Below, one piece after another: positions 63,861 to 64,000 of a stretch of 64,000 nucleotides of DNA (the stretch's first letter is position 1; each line of letters starts with the position of its first letter). Under the pieces are notes generated by a model. That model had not been told where the DNA came from, ran no database searches, and worked only from the letters and a program-made list of their open reading frames with translations. Where the stretch lies: assembly GCF_020410745.1 (NCBI RefSeq), contig NZ_CP084528.1:2232001-2296000 (forward strand). The letters are read 5' to 3'. The position numbers were made by a program, and so were the translations under genes. The DNA comes from Kaistella polysaccharea (GTDB taxonomy: Bacteria > Bacteroidota > Bacteroidia > Flavobacteriales > Weeksellaceae).

Positions 63861-64000
63861 AAATTTATAGTTTATTTAACATAATATTTTCAATGTTGAT
63901 TGTCAGCTAGTTAGATGTTAAATTTAGGAGGTAAATTAGGTGAATTTATGAGGTTTATAATTGTGTTTTCTGATATTTCACGGCAGTTTTCAGCGCTTTC

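Overview
The window is a stretch of low-GC chromosome from a member of the Bacteroidota, most likely a Flavobacteriia of the Weeksellaceae (Chryseobacterium/Kaistella-like). The signs are a complete SprA (type IX secretion/gliding translocon), a TamB-like AsmA-superfamily protein, OmpA with thrombospondin type 3 repeats, paired DUF3857 proteins, a fused NADP-malic enzyme, and promoters of the Bacteroidetes type (TTTG-N19-TAnnTTTG) without Shine-Dalgarno dependence. Genus and species are inference from gene content. The content is almost entirely chromosomal housekeeping and envelope genes. I see no prophage, insertion sequence, plasmid module or CRISPR array.

Layout. 1-2.8 kb: 5' part of a TamB-like gene, leftward. 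3-7.2 kb: aroQ and a secreted GH13 enzyme, then a leftward KefF/KefC-type K+/H+ antiporter pair. 7.2-10.1 kb: a GNAT-like YghO-type protein and recJ. 10.4-12 kb: two ferritin-like proteins with a strong Fur-box match upstream. 12.1-16.7 kb: a YbiT-type ABC-F ATPase, smpB, an OmpA-family porin and yebC. 16.8-18.7 kb: a CocE/NonD hydrolase broken by a frameshift. 18.7-24.9 kb: AlkB, a BON lipoprotein with a BON/SH3b partner, a dicarboxylate symporter and a GH92 mannosidase. 25-30.4 kb: Mrp, NifU-C, a BadF-type kinase, malic enzyme and ruvA. 30.4-37.5 kb: sprA. 37.6-42.7 kb: folE, cysS and malQ. 42.9-48.9 kb: a Tyr/Asn-rich secreted protein, a Spy-like protein, ferritin and two DUF3857 proteins. 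49-52.1 kb: an AddA/UvrD-like helicase-nuclease. 52.2-61.6 kb: the translation cluster rpsU, xer recombinase, hpf, tRNA-Thr/Tyr/Gly/Thr, tuf, tRNA-Trp, secE, nusG, a prolyl oligopeptidase, rplK, rplA, rplJ and rplL. 61.8-63.8 kb: a leftward pair of putative DNA-repair proteins, one of them radical SAM.

How genes fit together. KefF overlaps and probably activates KefC. Mrp and NifU-C suggest an Fe-S carrier pair. GH13, GH77 (with CBM20) and GH92 enzymes point to glycan and storage-polysaccharide use. The two ferritin-like proteins plus ferritin suggest iron storage, the first pair probably Fur-controlled. The translation cluster follows the usual Bacteroidota order, with two departures: a peptidase gene sits between nusG and rplK, and rplL ends in a strong terminator without rpoBC after it.

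No clear, wholly new multi-gene system is visible. The items most worth a second look are the ABC-F protein with one intact and one doubly degenerate ATP site, the DUF3857 pair made of one catalytic and one dead copy, the radical-SAM DNA-repair pair, the Fur-box ferritin-like operon, the frameshifted hydrolase, and a decayed repeat near 20.5-20.7 kb.
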